DNA from: Xanthomonas nasturtii
GTDB taxonomy: Bacteria > Pseudomonadota > Gammaproteobacteria > Xanthomonadales > Xanthomonadaceae
Direction of reading: 5' to 3'
Assembly: GCF_001660815.1 (NCBI RefSeq)
Contig: NZ_LYMI01000045.1
Location: 1-64,000, forward strand
DNA: 64,000 bases
Shown: positions 46,243-57,973 of the stretch, piece after piece
How positions within the stretch are numbered: the stretch's first letter is position 1
How the letters are laid out: each line of letters begins with the position of its first letter
Made by a program: the position numbers and the translations under genes
The notes under the pieces: model-generated
What the model saw: only the letters and a program-made list of their open reading frames with translations
Database searches by the model: none
What the model was told of the DNA's origin: nothing

Positions 46243-47324
46243 GGGCTCTCGCTCAACCGTGCCAGTTCGTCGGCCTGATGCTCGTGCAGCAGCCGCGCGA
46301 TCAATGCGTCCAGATCGCCTTCGATGATGTTGGGCAGGTCGTACAAGGTCAGCCCTTCGACGCGATGATCGGTGATGCGGCCTTGCGGAAAACTATAGGT
46401 GCGGATGCGCTGGCTACGATCGCCACTGCCAACCTGCAATTTGCGCGTCTGCGCTTCGGCAGCTGCGGCCTTGCTGCGCTCGGCTTCCACCAGTTGCGCT
46501 TTCAGCCGCTTCATCGCCTTGTCGCGATTGGCGTGCTGGCTGCGCTCGGTCTGGCATTCCACCACCACGCCGCTGGGCACATGGGTGATGCGGATTGCCG
46601 ATTCGGTCTTGTTGACGTGCTGGCCGCCGGCGCCGGAGGAACGAAACGTATCCACTTTCAGATCGGCCGGATTGATGACGATCTCTTCCACATCATCGGC
46701 TTCCGGAATGATCGCCACCGTCGCGGCCGAGGTATGGATACGGCCCTGCGATTCGGTCGCCGGCACGCGTTGCACGCGATGGGTGCCGGATTCGAACTTC
46801 AGGCGCGAATACGCACCGCGCCCGACCACGCGCGCCACCACTTCCTTGTAGCCGCCGTGTTCGCCGGGGCTGTCGGATTCGATTTCCACTTTCCAGCCCT
46901 GGCGCTCGGCGTAGCGTGCGTACATGCGGAACAGGTCGCCGGCGAAGATCGCCGCTTCGTCGCCGCCGGTGCCGGCGCGCACTTCCAGGAACAGGTTGCA
47001 CTCGTCGCGCGGGTCGCGCGGTACCAGCAGCAAGGCCAGCTGCGCATCCAGCTCTTCCAGGCGCGCCTGCGCGGCAGCGATTTCCTCGTCGGCCAGCTCG
47101 CGCATTTCCGGGTCGTTGCGCATGGCTTCGGCCGCGCTCAGATCTGCCTTGGCACGTGCTTCGTCTTCCAGTGCCACGGCCACCGGCTCCAGCTGCGACA
47201 GTTCGCGCGACAAGCTGCGGAACTTGTCGTTGTTGTTGACCACGTCGGGGTCCGAGAGCAGGTGCTGCAGTTCTTCGCGGCGCTCGGCCAGCGCTTCGAG
47301 CTTACGGCGCAGGGTCGGCGTCAT
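46239..47324 (-). CDS. prfA: Peptide chain release factor 1
   Basis: A 361-residue class I release factor that reads UAA and UAG. The GGQ motif is at residues 233-235 ([14 protein letters not shown]). The codon-recognition tripeptide P-A-T is at 188-190 ([14 protein letters not shown]). Both match RF1 rather than RF2. The Gln235 side chain is the substrate of PrmC, encoded at 12329. Its 5' end overlaps hemA by 23 bp and its 3' end overlaps the OGT gene by 4 bp. Confidence 0.97.
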   Translation of the reverse strand: MTPTLRRKLEALAERREELQHLLSDPDVVNNNDKFRSLSRELSQLEPVAVALEDEARAKADLSAAEAMRNDPEMRELADEEIAAAQARLEELDAQLALLLVPRDPRDECNLFLEVRAGTGGDEAAIFAGDLFRMYARYAERQGWKVEIESDSPGEHGGYKEVVARVVGRGAYSRLKFESGTHRVQRVPATESQGRIHTSAATVAIIPEADDVEEIVINPADLKVDTFRSSGAGGQHVNKTESAIRITHVPSGVVVECQTERSQHANRDKAMKRLKAQLVEAERSKAAAAEAQTRKLQVGSGDRSQRIRTYSFPQGRITDHRVEGLTLYDLPNIIEGDLDALIARLLHEHQADELARLSESP

Positions 47325-48600
47325 CAGTCCTCACGATCGGGGTAGCTACAGGGGGATGTTGATAACCCGGTTTTTCCGGAAACAGCCGGTCGGCTGCGTT
47401 GGTCAATTCCAGGTCGTTGGTGAGCGCGGCATCGCGCAGCGCGGCGGTGGGCGGGTGCAGCAAGCGGTTGGTCAGCGCATGCGCCAGCTGCTCCAGCACT
47501 TCGTCGGCCGGTTTGCCGTTGTGCAACTGCTGGCGTGCCTTGGCCAACAGCTCGTCGCGGGTGGTGTCGCCGAAGGCGCGCAGCCGCTTGAGCGGTGCCT
47601 GGCGCGCGTTGGCCTGCAGGGTTTCCACATAGCGCGCCACCTGCAGGTCGATGATGGCTTCGGCCTGGTCGGCGGCTTCGCGTCGGCCGCGGCGGTTGTC
47701 TTCGACCGCGCGTTCCAGATCGTCCACCGTGTACAGGTAGGCATCGCTCAACTCGGCCACCGAGGCCTCGATATCGCGTGGCACCGCCAGGTCGAACAGC
47801 AGCATCGGTTTGCGTTTGCGCGCGCGCAAGGCCTGTTCCACCTGCACGCGGGTCACCAGCGGCTCGCGCGCAGCGGTGGCCGAAAACACCACATCGGCCT
47901 CGGCCAGGTGCCGTTCCAGATCGCTCAGCGGCAACGCGTAGCCGCCGTGCTGGCTGGCCAGCGTCTGTGCGTGGGCGAGGGTGCGGTTGGCGATCAACAG
48001 TCGCCGCACGCGACCTTCGCTCAGATGCTTGGCAGCCAGCTCGATGGTCTCGCCGGCGCCGATCAGCAAGACCGTGGATTCGTTGAGCCGTGCGAAGGAT
48101 TCCTGCGCCAGCCGCACCGCGGTGGAGGCGACCGAGATCGGATTGGCGCCGACCCGGGTGTCGGTCCGCGCGCGCTTGGCCACCGAGAAGGTCTGCTGGA
48201 ATAACCGGTCCAGCCCGCTGCCCAGCGCACCATGCGCGCGCGCCACCGCCCAGGCGTCCTTCACCTGGCCCAGAATCTGCGGCTCTCCCAGCACCATCGA
48301 ATCCAGCCCGGTGGCGACGCGGAACAGGTGACGCACCGCGTCGGCATCCTGATGCTGGTACAGATAGCCACTCAGTCCCGGCGCATGCGCGTCCAGCCAG
48401 CCTGCCAGCGCCTTCGCGTCGTCGGCCATCGCATACAACTCGGTGCGGTTGCAGGTGGACAGCAGCGCGGCCTCGCTTACCTGCGGCAGCGCGCGCAACG
48501 ATTCGAGCGCGCGCGGCAGCGCATCACCTGCGAACGCCGCGCGTTCGCGCAGGTCCACAGGTGCGGTCTGGTGATTCAGTCCGAGCACCCACAACGTCAT
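47302..48600 (-). CDS. hemA: Glutamyl-tRNA reductase
   Basis: A 432-residue enzyme that reduces glutamyl-tRNA to glutamate-1-semialdehyde, the first step of tetrapyrrole synthesis by the C5 route. The catalytic cysteine is Cys50 in [12 protein letters not shown]. The N-terminal [17 protein letters not shown] and the NADPH-binding [17 protein letters not shown] (about 175-191) are present. The length is normal. hemA-prfA is a conserved pair in gamma-proteobacteria. It is divergent from the TPR gene across only 65 bp, as in many relatives where lolB lies on the other side. Confidence 0.97.
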   Translation of the reverse strand: MTLWVLGLNHQTAPVDLRERAAFAGDALPRALESLRALPQVSEAALLSTCNRTELYAMADDAKALAGWLDAHAPGLSGYLYQHQDADAVRHLFRVATGLDSMVLGEPQILGQVKDAWAVARAHGALGSGLDRLFQQTFSVAKRARTDTRVGANPISVASTAVRLAQESFARLNESTVLLIGAGETIELAAKHLSEGRVRRLLIANRTLAHAQTLASQHGGYALPLSDLERHLAEADVVFSATAAREPLVTRVQVEQALRARKRKPMLLFDLAVPRDIEASVAELSDAYLYTVDDLERAVEDNRRGRREAADQAEAIIDLQVARYVETLQANARQAPLKRLRAFGDTTRDELLAKARQQLHNGKPADEVLEQLAHALTNRLLHPPTAALRDAALTNDLELTNAADRLFPEKPGYQHPPVATPIVRTDDADPAP

Positions 48601-48665
48601 TGTTCAGTTGCTTGCGATAAGCTGGCGGCCATTCAGGGCCCCATTTTACGGCCCGGTTGCCCCCG

Positions 48666-50354
48666 ATGCCTGTACCGATTCGCATCCTGTGTGTTCTTTT
48701 GCTGGTAGCAGTCTCCGCCAGTGCCACCGCAGCACCCAAGAAAGCACCGCCCGCGCCGCCTGCCAAGGCTGCCGGCACGACCTCGCTGGAACCTGTGCTT
48801 GCTGGCGAGTTTGCCTTGCAGGCCGGGCAATTGGACGATGCCGCCCGCGCCTATCTGGACGCCGCCAAGGCCGAAGCCGGCGACGCCGGGCTGGCCGAGC
48901 GCGCGGCCCGCATCGCCATGCTGGCCAACGACGACCCGCGCGCGATCGAAGCGCTGGCGCTGTGGCGTGCGCGCGCGCCCTCGTCGATGTCCATGCGCAG
49001 TACCGAGGCCTCGCTGGCCTTGCGCCGCAACGACCTGCGCACCGCCCGCCGCGATTTGCTCGGCCTGCTCAAGGAGCCCGACCCGCGCGGCTGGCGCTTT
49101 GCGTTGATCGCCCTGGCCAACGGCGGCCGCGAGCCGGAAGCCTCGGCCGACGTGCTCGAAGACCTGGTCAAGGCCGGCGCCATTCCCAATCAGATCGAAG
49201 TCTGGCAGGAATTCGGCCGCCTCGCGCTGCGCATGGAGCGCCCGGCGCTGGCCAAGCGCATCGTCGACGAAGTAGTGCGCCGCTTCCCCGAAGAACCGCG
49301 TGTGGCCTTGCTGCACGCCACCCAGCTGCAGCAGGAGGGTAAGAGCGACGAGGCGCTGGCGCTGCTGAAGAACGTCGAGCCGCAGGCAGTCAAAGACTCC
49401 GAGTTGCGTGGCGCGCTGGCCTTCGCCTATGACGCCATGGGCCAGACCGAGGCCGCCGCGCGCGTGCTCTCGACCGGGCCGCAGGACACCCCGACCTACG
49501 GCTTGCGTGCCTCGATGCTGGCCAAGGAAAAAGACCGCAGTGCGCTGGAAGCGCTGTACGCCGAGCTCAAGAGCAACGCCACCAAGCCCGACCCGGACCG
49601 CCGCCTGCTGCTGGGCAAGATCGCCGAGTTCCTCAAGCGTTACGACGAGGCGGTGGAGTGGTATCGCGGCGTGCCGGGTGGCCCGCAGCTCAGCGAGGCG
49701 CGGCTACGCGCCGCCAGCGCGCTGTACGAACTGGGCCGCAAGCCCGAAGCGCTTGCCGAGGCGCGGGCCTTGCAGGGCGATGCCAGTGCCGATGACGACG
49801 CCCGCCGCGACGCCTACGTGCTCGAAGCCGAGCTGCATCAGCGCGCCGAGGATGCGCCGGGCGAGCTGGATGCGTTCGAACGTGGTCTGGCGGCTTACCC
49901 GGACGACAGCGCGCTGCTGTACGCCCGCGGGCTGGCCTGGGAGCGGCGCGACGATGTGCCGCGTGCCGAAGCCGACCTGCGCAAGATCCTGGTGGCCGAA
50001 CCGGAAAATGTCGCGGCCCTGAACGCGCTGGGCTACACCCTGGCCGACCGCACCACCCGCTACAAGGAGGCGCTGGCGCTGATCGACCGCGCCCGCACCG
50101 CCGACCCGGACAACCCGGCCATTGTCGACAGCTATGGCTGGGCGCTCTACCGCATGGGCCGCACCAAGGAAGCCCTGGTGCAGCTGCGTCGCGCCTGGGC
50201 CTTGGTCAAAGACCCGGAAATCGCCGCGCACGTTGGCGAGGTGTTGTGGGTCAGCGGCAAGCAGGACGAGGCTCGGCGCTATTTCGACGAGGCGCGCCGC
50301 ATCGATCCCGATAACCGCGCGCTGCAGCGCGCCGTGGAAAAGTTCGGGCTATGA
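48666..50354 (+). CDS. TPR-repeat protein encoded upstream of lolB
   Basis: A 562-residue protein with a signal peptide ([16 protein letters not shown], ending near residue 23), a Pro/Ala/Lys linker, and then tetratricopeptide repeats over almost the whole length. Recognisable units include [39 protein letters not shown] and [20 protein letters not shown]. It is probably periplasmic or anchored in the envelope, acting as a protein-interaction scaffold. Its stop overlaps lolB (ATGA). The constant association with lolB in this group suggests a link to outer-membrane biogenesis, but that is inference. ATG 48666 is preferred to a TTG 9 bases upstream. Confidence 0.85.
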   Translation: MPVPIRILCVLLLVAVSASATAAPKKAPPAPPAKAAGTTSLEPVLAGEFALQAGQLDDAARAYLDAAKAEAGDAGLAERAARIAMLANDDPRAIEALALWRARAPSSMSMRSTEASLALRRNDLRTARRDLLGLLKEPDPRGWRFALIALANGGREPEASADVLEDLVKAGAIPNQIEVWQEFGRLALRMERPALAKRIVDEVVRRFPEEPRVALLHATQLQQEGKSDEALALLKNVEPQAVKDSELRGALAFAYDAMGQTEAAARVLSTGPQDTPTYGLRASMLAKEKDRSALEALYAELKSNATKPDPDRRLLLGKIAEFLKRYDEAVEWYRGVPGGPQLSEARLRAASALYELGRKPEALAEARALQGDASADDDARRDAYVLEAELHQRAEDAPGELDAFERGLAAYPDDSALLYARGLAWERRDDVPRAEADLRKILVAEPENVAALNALGYTLADRTTRYKEALALIDRARTADPDNPAIVDSYGWALYRMGRTKEALVQLRRAWALVKDPEIAAHVGEVLWVSGKQDEARRYFDEARRIDPDNRALQRAVEKFGL

Positions 50355-51010
50355 CCGGGTCGATCCGAACACTGGCCCTGAGCGGGCTGGTGCTGGTCGG
50401 GCTGTCGGCGTGCGTCAGCGTGCCGCGCGGGCAGGGCGGTGGCGCAGCGGTGGTCGAGCAGGTCTCCGACAGCGCCCGCCAGGCCGAAGCGGCGCGCCAA
50501 GAATGGCTGCAGGCGCACCCCGACTGGTCGTTCCAGGGCCGGGTGGCGATCAGCAAGGACCGCAATGGCGGCAGTGGCCGTATCGACTGGCAGCAGGACG
50601 GCCCGCGCTACCGCGTGCAACTCAGCGCCCCGGTCACCCGGCAGAGCTGGGTGCTTACCGGTGACACCACCAGCGGCGCTGGTCAGCTGGAAGGGCTGGA
50701 GGGCGGCCCGCGCAGTGGCCCCGATGCCGAGCAGGTGTTGCTGGAGGCCACCGGCTGGACCATCCCGGTCAACCAGATGCCGGACTGGGTGCGCGCGCTG
50801 CGCATCGCCGATGCCAATGCCGGTGCCGCACGGGTCGATCTGGACGCCGCCGGTCGCCCGCGCACCGTGCAGCAGGACGGCTGGACCATCGAATTCCTGG
50901 CCTGGACGCCAGCCAGCGGCGGCCAGCCCGAGCTGCCGCAGCGGATCGAAGCCCGTCAGGGCGAGGCCAAGGTGCGCCTGCTGGTCGACCAGTGGACGGT
51001 GTCGCCCTGA
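50351..51010 (+). CDS. lolB: Outer membrane lipoprotein insertion protein LolB
   Basis: A 219-residue lipoprotein that receives lipoproteins from LolA and inserts them into the outer membrane. The lipobox is LVGLSAC with Cys21 as the lipidated residue. The body carries the LolB pattern: [35 protein letters not shown] and the [17 protein letters not shown] helix. It overlaps the TPR gene (ATGA) and the ispE gene (TGATG). Confidence 0.9.
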   Translation: MTGSIRTLALSGLVLVGLSACVSVPRGQGGGAAVVEQVSDSARQAEAARQEWLQAHPDWSFQGRVAISKDRNGGSGRIDWQQDGPRYRVQLSAPVTRQSWVLTGDTTSGAGQLEGLEGGPRSGPDAEQVLLEATGWTIPVNQMPDWVRALRIADANAGAARVDLDAAGRPRTVQQDGWTIEFLAWTPASGGQPELPQRIEARQGEAKVRLLVDQWTVSP

Positions 51011-51879
51011 TGGACACGCCGGGGAGCGATTGGTCGGCGTGGCCAGCGCCGGCCAAGCTCAACCTGTTTCTGCAGATCACCGGGCGCCGCGCCGATGGCT
51101 ACCACCTGTTGCAGACCGTGTTCCGGCTGCTGGATTGGGGGGACACCATTCATCTTCGTGTGCGCAGCGACGGCCAGATCCGGCGCATCGGCGAGAGTTT
51201 GCCCGGTGTGGCCGAAGACGATGACCTGGTGATCCGCGCCGCGCGCCTGCTGCAATCGGCAGCCGGCACCCGGGTGGGCGCAGAGATCCGGGTCGACAAG
51301 CGCATCCCGGCCGGCGGCGGCTTCGGTGGCGGTTCCTCGGACGCGGCGACCGTGCTGGTGGCGCTCGATGCCTTGTGGGGCCTGGGTCTGGCCACCGATA
51401 CCCTGGCCGAATTGGGTCTGCAGTTGGGTGCTGATGTGCCGGTGTTCGTGCGTGGCCGCAATGCCTGGGCCGAAGGGGTGGGCGAACAATTGACCCCGAT
51501 CGCCCTGCCGGAAGCGGCCTATCTGCTGGTCGATCCGGGTGTTCACGTGCCGACACCGGCGTTATTTCGATCACAGGAATTGACGCGGGATGCTGCGCCC
51601 GCGAAAATAGCGGACTTCGCTTCCGGTTCTCTGCTCGACAATGCGTTCGAGCCGGTTCTGCGGCGCCGCGAACCCGCTGTCGAGGCAGTGTTCCAGGCGC
51701 TTTCCAGGGTCGGTTCAGCGCGGCTGACCGGGTCGGGGAGTGGGTGTTTCGTCGAGTTCGCCACGCGCGCTGCTGCAGAGCAGGCGCTGGCGCGGTTGCC
51801 GGGCAACCTGCGGGCGTGGGTGGTGGAGGGTGCAGCGCACTCGCCGTTGCTCGACGCACTGGATGCGATGAAGTTTTGA
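51010..51879 (+). CDS. ispE: 4-diphosphocytidyl-2-C-methyl-D-erythritol kinase
   Basis: A 289-residue GHMP kinase of the MEP isoprenoid pathway. The substrate segment [21 protein letters not shown] (in pieces: [19 protein letters not shown]) is near the N terminus. The ATP loop is [17 protein letters not shown], and the third GHMP motif, [14 protein letters not shown], is near the C terminus. The ATG at 51010 shares one base with the lolB stop; a GTG-type start 18 bases upstream would lie inside lolB. tRNA-Gln follows 4 bases after the stop. Confidence 0.96.
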   Translation: MDTPGSDWSAWPAPAKLNLFLQITGRRADGYHLLQTVFRLLDWGDTIHLRVRSDGQIRRIGESLPGVAEDDDLVIRAARLLQSAAGTRVGAEIRVDKRIPAGGGFGGGSSDAATVLVALDALWGLGLATDTLAELGLQLGADVPVFVRGRNAWAEGVGEQLTPIALPEAAYLLVDPGVHVPTPALFRSQELTRDAAPAKIADFASGSLLDNAFEPVLRRREPAVEAVFQALSRVGSARLTGSGSGCFVEFATRAAAEQALARLPGNLRAWVVEGAAHSPLLDALDAMKF

Positions 51880-51882
51880 TGC

Positions 51883-51959
51883 AGGGGCGTCGCCAAGAGG
51901 CCCAAGGCACCAGGTTTTGATCCTGGCATTCGTAGGTTCGAATCCTACCGCCCCTGCCA
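51883..51959 (+). tRNA. tRNA-Gln (TTG)
   Basis: A full cloverleaf: acceptor AGGGGCG with CGCCCCT, D arm GCC...GGC, anticodon stem CCAGG/CCTGG with loop TTTTGAT (anticodon TTG), T arm GTAGG-TTCGAAT-CCTAC, discriminator G and encoded CCA. It lies between ispE and prs. Confidence 0.96.
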
Positions 51960-52126
51960 GTTCGTCGAGAAAGGCAGGTCCACCTGCAAGAGTTTCAACT
52001 GCAGATCCTTCTGCAACATCTCGCGCATCCTTGCGCGGGAATTGAACGAAAAGCCCGGCATTGGTTCGGCTTTGTCCTGCTCCACCATCGACCCGCACGC
52101 TCTTCGCCGCCGCCCCGAGAGATCTC

Positions 52127-53086
52127 ATGCAAGACCAACGTAATCTGCTGGTGTTCTCCGGCAATGCCAACAAGCCGCTTGCCCAGAGCATCTGCAAGGA
52201 ACTGGGCGTTCGCATGGGCAAGGCGTTGGTCACGCGCTTTTCCGATGGCGAAGTGCAGGTCGAGATCGAAGAAAGCGTGCGCCGGCAGGAAGTGTTCGTC
52301 ATCCAGCCGACCTGCGCGCCGAGCGCCGAAAACCTGATGGAGCTGCTGGTGCTGATCGACGCGCTCAAGCGCGCCAGCGCCCAGTCGGTCACCGCGGTGA
52401 TCCCGTATTTCGGTTATTCGCGTCAGGATCGCCGCATGCGTTCTTCGCGCGTGCCGATCACTGCCAAGGTGGCCGCCAAGATGATCTGCGCGATGGAAGC
52501 CGACCGCGTGTTGACGGTCGACCTGCACGCCGACCAGATCCAGGGTTTCTTCGATGTGCCGGTCGACAACGTCTACGCCTCGCCGCTGCTGCTGGCCGAC
52601 ATCTGGCGCGCCTACGGCACCGATAACCTGATCGTGGTGTCGCCGGACGTGGGCGGCGTGGTGCGTGCACGCGCCGTCGCCAAGCGCCTGGACGATGCCG
52701 ATCTGGCCATCATCGACAAGCGCCGTCCGCGCGCCAACGTCGCCACCGTGATGAACATCATCGGCGACGTGCAGGGCAAGACCTGCGTGCTGGTCGACGA
52801 TCTGGTCGACACCGCCGGCACCTTGTGCGCCGCCGCCGCAGCGCTGAAGCAGCGCGGCGCGCTCAAGGTCGTGGCCTACATCACCCACCCGGTGCTGTCC
52901 GGCCCGGCGGTGGACAACATCAACAATTCGCAGCTCGACGAGCTGGTGGTCACCGACACGATTCCGTTGAACGAAGCCGCGCGCACCTGCGCCAAGATTC
53001 GTCAGCTGAGCGTGGCCGAACTGCTGGCCGAGACCATCCGCCGTATCGCCTTCGGCGAATCGGTCAGCTCGCTCTACGTCGACTGA
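52127..53086 (+). CDS. prs: Ribose-phosphate pyrophosphokinase
   Basis: A 319-residue enzyme that makes PRPP from ribose-5-phosphate and ATP for nucleotide, histidine and tryptophan synthesis. Class I features are [14 protein letters not shown] (ATP loop region, about 98-111), the metal site [15 protein letters not shown], and the PRPP loop [13 protein letters not shown] (about 222-234). The ATG at 52127 gives the standard length. The tRNA-Gln gene and a 167-bp gap precede it; the ispE-tRNA-prs-rplY-pth-ychF order is common in gamma-proteobacteria. Confidence 0.97.
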   Translation: MQDQRNLLVFSGNANKPLAQSICKELGVRMGKALVTRFSDGEVQVEIEESVRRQEVFVIQPTCAPSAENLMELLVLIDALKRASAQSVTAVIPYFGYSRQDRRMRSSRVPITAKVAAKMICAMEADRVLTVDLHADQIQGFFDVPVDNVYASPLLLADIWRAYGTDNLIVVSPDVGGVVRARAVAKRLDDADLAIIDKRRPRANVATVMNIIGDVQGKTCVLVDDLVDTAGTLCAAAAALKQRGALKVVAYITHPVLSGPAVDNINNSQLDELVVTDTIPLNEAARTCAKIRQLSVAELLAETIRRIAFGESVSSLYVD

Positions 53087-53195
53087 CGCCCCATTCGGTG
53101 CCCGGAGTCCCGGGCGCCGCCACACGTCTCACCTGGTCGCGGGTGAGACGCTTCATCGCCGCGAGGCGGTGTTCTAAACTAGGTAGTGAAATCCA

Positions 53196-53831
53196 ATGGC
53201 AAAGACTCATGAAATCAAGGTCGAGCGCCGCGCTGACGAGGGGAAGGGTGCGAGCCGCCGCCTGCGTCACGCTGGCGTCATTCCGGCCATCGTGTACGGT
53301 GGCGAACTCGAGCCGGTCAGCATCCAGCTCAACCACGAGCAGATCTGGCTCGCCCAGCAGAACGAGTGGTTCTACTCGTCGATCCTGGACCTGAACCTCA
53401 ATGGCGACGTGCAGCAGGTGCTGCTGCGTGACATGCAGCGCCATCCGTTCAAGCAGCTGATCATGCACATCGACTTCCAGCGCGTCAGCGCCAACGAGAA
53501 GCTCAGTGCTGCCGTGCCGCTGCACTTCATCAACGAAGCAACCTCGCCGGCCGGTAAGTCCAGCGAAGTGGTCGTCACCCACGAACTCAACGAAGTTCAG
53601 GTGGTCTGCCTGCCGAAGGATCTGCCGGAGTTCATCGAAGTGGACCTCGGCGAACTGGAAGTGGGCAACGTGATCCACTTGTCCGAGATCAAGCTGCCGG
53701 CCGGTGTTGAAATTCCGGAGCTGAAGCTGGGCAAGGAGCACGACGTGGCAGTGGTTGCTGCCAAGCACGTGCGCATCGAAGAAGAAGACGCTGCCGGCGA
53801 AGAAGGCAGCGAAGGCGCAGAGACCAAGTAA
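53196..53831 (+). CDS. rplY: 50S ribosomal protein L25/general stress protein Ctc
   Basis: A 211-residue long-form L25 (Ctc/TL5 type). The N-terminal L25 domain binds 5S rRNA (RRADEGKGASRRLRHAGVIP, then AIVYGG). The C-terminal beta domain (VVCLPKDLPEFIEVDLGELE, then VGNVIHLSEIKLP) and an acidic tail (EEEDAAGEEGSEGAETK) follow. It lies between prs and pth, as in many relatives. Confidence 0.96.
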   Translation: MAKTHEIKVERRADEGKGASRRLRHAGVIPAIVYGGELEPVSIQLNHEQIWLAQQNEWFYSSILDLNLNGDVQQVLLRDMQRHPFKQLIMHIDFQRVSANEKLSAAVPLHFINEATSPAGKSSEVVVTHELNEVQVVCLPKDLPEFIEVDLGELEVGNVIHLSEIKLPAGVEIPELKLGKEHDVAVVAAKHVRIEEEDAAGEEGSEGAETK

Positions 53832-53881
53832 TCCGTTGGCCGATTCCTCGCATAGGCGGGGAATCGGCGACGGCCACTGGC

Positions 53882-54466
53882 ATGTCTGCACCTCGACTGA
53901 TTGTCGGGCTTGGGAATCCGGGCTCGGAACACGCGCAAACCCGGCACAACGCCGGGTTTCGTTTCGTCGATGCCCTCATCGAGCGCAGTGGCGCCCGCTG
54001 GGCATTGGACAGCAAGTTGTTCGGCGAGACCGCCAGGGTCGATATCGCAGGACAGCCGGTCTGGCTGCTCAAGCCGGCCACCTTCATGAATCTCAGCGGC
54101 AAGTCGATCACCGCCGCGCTGCGGTTCTGGAAGGTCGAGCCGGAACAGTTGCTCGTCGCCCACGACGAACTGGATCTGGCGCCCGGAACGGCGCGACTCA
54201 AGTTCGACGGCGGTCACGGCGGACAGAACGGCTTGCGCGACACCATTCGCCTGCTCGGGCATGGCAAATTTCACCGTCTGCGCGTCGGCATCGGCCATCC
54301 CGGTCACAAGGACCGCGTGGTGCCCTGGGTGCTGGGACGGGCAGGGCGCGACGACGATGCAGCGATCGGTATGGCAATAGACGCTGCCATCGACGTGTTG
54401 CCGCTGGCGATGGAGGGTAATTTCAACGAAGCAATGAAGCGCCTGCACACCAGCAGGGATGCGTGA
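53882..54466 (+). CDS. pth: Peptidyl-tRNA hydrolase
   Basis: A 194-residue enzyme that recycles tRNA from peptidyl-tRNA released prematurely by ribosomes. The catalytic His22 is in QTRHNAGFRFVD, with GLGNPGSEH (Asn12) before it. PATFMNLSGKSI and VAHDELDLAPGTARLKFDGG (in pieces) complete the active site. The length is normal. It lies 50 bp after rplY. Confidence 0.96.
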   Translation: MSAPRLIVGLGNPGSEHAQTRHNAGFRFVDALIERSGARWALDSKLFGETARVDIAGQPVWLLKPATFMNLSGKSITAALRFWKVEPEQLLVAHDELDLAPGTARLKFDGGHGGQNGLRDTIRLLGHGKFHRLRVGIGHPGHKDRVVPWVLGRAGRDDDAAIGMAIDAAIDVLPLAMEGNFNEAMKRLHTSRDA

Positions 54467-54528
54467 TTGGGGATTGGGGATTCGTGGCCATGTGGCATGC
54501 CGAATCTCCAATCCCGAATCCCAAATCC
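54465..54528. repeat. Intergenic inverted repeat of GATTGGG/CCCAATC type
   Basis: Arms 54472-54484 (GATTGGGGATTCG) and 54501-54513 (CGAATCTCCAATC) pair at 12 of 13 positions. It is flanked by more GATTGGG and AATCCC units, and the left flank touches the pth stop. Related wording occurs at 8686-8713, 60316-60386 and 61446-61478. Confidence 0.75.
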
Positions 54529-54540
54529 CGGATGTGACCC

Positions 54541-55632
54541 ATGGGTATCAAATGCGGCATCGTCGGCCTGCCCAACGTCGGCAAGTCGACCCTGTTCAAT
54601 GCGCTGACCAAGGCCGGCATCGCTGCGGCCAATTTCCCGTTCTGCACCATCGAGCCGAATGTCGGCATCGTGCCGGTGCCGGATCCGCGCCTCAATCAGC
54701 TGGCTGACATCGTCAAGCCGCAGAAGCTGATTCCTACTGCGGTCGAGTTCGTCGACATCGCCGGCCTGGTCGCTGGTGCGGCGAGCGGCGAAGGCCTGGG
54801 CAACAAGTTCCTGGCGCACATCCGCGAGGTCGATGCGATCACCCATGTGGTGCGTTGCTTTGACAACGACGACGTGATCCACGTCAACAACAAGGTCGAC
54901 CCGATCGCCGATATCGAAACCATCGATACCGAGCTGGCGCTGGCCGATCTGGATAGCGTGGAAAAGGCGCTCAACCGTGCCGAACGCAGCGCCAAGGGTG
55001 GCGACAAGGATGCGGCAGCGCGCAAGCCGGTGCTGGCCAAGTTGCAGGCCGCGCTGGCCGACGGCAAGGCAGGCCGTGCCGCCGGTCTGGACGAAGAGGA
55101 AAAGGCGCTGGTACGCGATCTGTTCCTGCTGACGCTCAAGCCGGTGATGTACATCGCCAACGTGCTTGAGGATGGTTTCGAAAACAACCCGTACCTGGAT
55201 GCGGTGCGCGCGCATGCGCTGACCGAAGGTGCGGAAGTGGTGCCAGTGTCCGCAGCCATCGAAGAAGAGCTGTCTCAGCTCGACGACGAAGACCGCGACA
55301 CCTTCCTGGCCGATCTCGGCCTGGCCGAGCCGGGCTTGAATCGCGTCATCCGTGCGGCCTACACGCTGCTGGGCCTGCAGACCTACTTCACCGCAGGCGT
55401 CAAGGAAGTACGTGCCTGGACGGTTCGGGCCGGTTCGACGGCGCCGCAGGCAGCCGCCGTCATCCATACCGATTTCGAGAAGGGCTTCATTCGCGCCGAG
55501 ACGATCGGCTTCGACGACTTCATCAGGTATCGCGGCGAAGCGGGTGCCCGCGATGCCGGTCGTCTGCGCCTGGAAGGCAAGGAATACCGCGTCCAGGAAG
55601 GCGACGTGCTGCACTTCCGCTTCAACGTCTGA
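54541..55632 (+). CDS. ychF: Redox-regulated ATPase YchF (Obg-family GTPase fold)
   Basis: A 363-residue P-loop NTPase of the OBG family that binds ATP rather than GTP and associates with ribosomes. The P-loop is [14 protein letters not shown] (about 8-21). [20 protein letters not shown] is the switch region. The usual NKxD specificity motif is replaced by the NVLED form (YIANVLEDG), which explains the ATP preference. A C-terminal TGS domain contains [20 protein letters not shown]. pth-ychF is a conserved pair. Confidence 0.96.
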   Translation: MGIKCGIVGLPNVGKSTLFNALTKAGIAAANFPFCTIEPNVGIVPVPDPRLNQLADIVKPQKLIPTAVEFVDIAGLVAGAASGEGLGNKFLAHIREVDAITHVVRCFDNDDVIHVNNKVDPIADIETIDTELALADLDSVEKALNRAERSAKGGDKDAAARKPVLAKLQAALADGKAGRAAGLDEEEKALVRDLFLLTLKPVMYIANVLEDGFENNPYLDAVRAHALTEGAEVVPVSAAIEEELSQLDDEDRDTFLADLGLAEPGLNRVIRAAYTLLGLQTYFTAGVKEVRAWTVRAGSTAPQAAAVIHTDFEKGFIRAETIGFDDFIRYRGEAGARDAGRLRLEGKEYRVQEGDVLHFRFNV

Positions 55633-55639
55633 TCGGTTG

Positions 55640-55662
55640 CGCGCGACCCCGATGGTCGCGCG
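55640..55662 (+). terminator. Hairpin downstream of ychF
   Basis: Arms 55640-55648 (CGCGCGACC) and 55654-55662 pair perfectly around CCGAT, 8 bp after the ychF stop. The following bases are TCTTCGG. Confidence 0.6.
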
Positions 55663-55695
55663 TCTTCGGCACTGACGAGTTGCTAAAAATTTTTG

Positions 55696-55724
55696 TTGAC
55701 ACTGCATGCGTCCCACAACAAAAT
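55696..55724 (+). promoter_or_regulatory. Promoter of the tRNA-tuf operon
   Basis: A perfect -35 box TTGACA (55696-55701), a 17-bp spacer and a -10-like CAAAAT (55719-55724). It is preceded by an A/T tract (AAAAATTTTT) that could act as an UP element. GC-rich bases follow the -10. It lies about 60 bp upstream of tRNA-Tyr. Confidence 0.75.
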
Positions 55725-55785
55725 AACGGGCTGCTTCACCCCGAACCGAAACGCCTCACGGCACACCGGTCCGGTTGTAAAAGCT

Positions 55786-55871
55786 GGAGGGATACCCAAG
55801 CGGCCAACGGGGGCAGACTGTAAATCTGCTGGCTTACGCCTTCGGTGGTTCGAATCCACCTCCCTCCACCA
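55786..55871 (+). tRNA. tRNA-Tyr (GTA)
   Basis: Acceptor GGAGGGA with TCCCTCC, anticodon stem-loop with GTA (GACTGTAAATC), a long variable arm as expected for class II tRNA-Tyr, T arm GGTGG-TTCGAAT-CCACC, discriminator A and encoded CCA. First tRNA of the tuf operon. Confidence 0.96.
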
Positions 55872-55900
55872 GTTTCACGTTGTGGCATGCAGTTCCCGGC

Positions 55901-55974
55901 GCGGGAGTAGTTCAACGGTAGAACCTCAGCCTTCCAAGCTGATGGTGCGGGTTCGATTCCCGTCTCCCGCTCCA
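55901..55974 (+). tRNA. tRNA-Gly (TCC)
   Basis: Acceptor GCGGGAG with CTCCCGC, anticodon loop CTTCCAA (TCC), T arm GCGGG-TTCGATT-CCCGT, discriminator T and encoded CCA. It lies 29 bp after tRNA-Tyr. Confidence 0.96.
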
Positions 55975-56007
55975 TTGAACGCAAATGCATGCCATAATGC
56001 AAAACTC

Positions 56008-56083
56008 GCTCACGTAGCTCAGTCGGTAGAGCACCTCCTTGGTAAGGAGGAGGTCGAAGGTTCGATTCCTTTCGTGAGCACCA
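56008..56083 (+). tRNA. tRNA-Thr (GGT)
   Basis: Acceptor GCTCACG with CGTGAGC, anticodon loop TTGGTAA (GGT) on a CTCCT/AGGAG stem, T arm GAAGG-TTCGATT-CCTTT, discriminator A and encoded CCA. It lies 46 bp upstream of tuf. Confidence 0.96.
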
Positions 56084-56129
56084 TTACTCAATCGTCTTCA
56101 ACTCCAAACGATTACCGAGACACGCACCC

Positions 56130-57320
<1,191 letters not shown>

Positions 57321-57363
57321 GGCCTGCGTCCAGCTGCTTTATGGCGGCTGGATTCAAGCGAAT

Positions 57364-57401
57364 GGCGGGCCGGCTGAACCGCGGTCCGCCTTCGTTGTCT
57401 T
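57364..57401 (+). terminator. Probable terminator downstream of tuf
   Basis: GGCGGGCC (from 57364) pairs with GGTCCGCC (ending about 57390), with one G-T. It is followed by TTCGTTGTCTT. A smaller hairpin CCAGCTGC/GCGGCTGG lies before it at about 57331-57352. Some read-through to tRNA-Trp and secE is likely. Confidence 0.55.
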
Positions 57402-57424
57402 AGGTTTGCGGTAAACGAGTACAT

Positions 57425-57500
<76 letters not shown>

Positions 57501-57549
57501 CTCCTCTTTCCGGCCCAACGATTCGGGTCAGATCGGTAACTAGAGCCGG

Positions 57550-57960
57550 ATGAATAGCAAAATCGAGCCTTCCAAAAGCGCGTCTGCTGCCAGCGCTGAT
57601 ATTGTGAAATACGTCGTCTCCGCGCTCCTGGTGGTTGCGGGGCTATTTGTGTGGTTCTGGTTTTCTGCGCCTGAGCGCGCCACCCAGCTTGGAGCCTGGA
57701 CGCCGCAGTTGCGCGCGCTGGCTGTGATCGTGGGGTTGGTGGCAGGCGTGTTTGTGTTTCTGGGCACCGGCAAAGGCCGTGAGACCCGCGAATTCATGTC
57801 CGAATCCAGGTTCGAGCTGCGCAAGGTTGTCTGGCCAACGCGCCAGGAAGCCATCCGTACCACCTGGGTCGTGATTGTTGTTGTGATCATTCTGAGTTTG
57901 CTGTTGGGCGGCTTCGATTTCGTCATCCAGAAGCTCACGCAGTGGTTCCTGGCTCGTTGA
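57550..57960 (+). CDS. secE: Preprotein translocase subunit SecE
   Basis: A 136-residue three-helix SecE, the essential small subunit of the SecYEG channel. Membrane helices are at about 16-37 ([17 protein letters not shown]), 47-67 ([19 protein letters not shown]) and 105-125 ([20 protein letters not shown]). The conserved amphipathic segment [20 protein letters not shown] (about 85-104) precedes the last helix. The long form with two extra N-terminal helices is usual in gamma-proteobacteria. nusG follows after 13 bp. Confidence 0.96.
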   Translation: MNSKIEPSKSASAASADIVKYVVSALLVVAGLFVWFWFSAPERATQLGAWTPQLRALAVIVGLVAGVFVFLGTGKGRETREFMSESRFELRKVVWPTRQEAIRTTWVVIVVVIILSLLLGGFDFVIQKLTQWFLAR

Positions 57961-57973
57961 GGAGAATCAAGCA

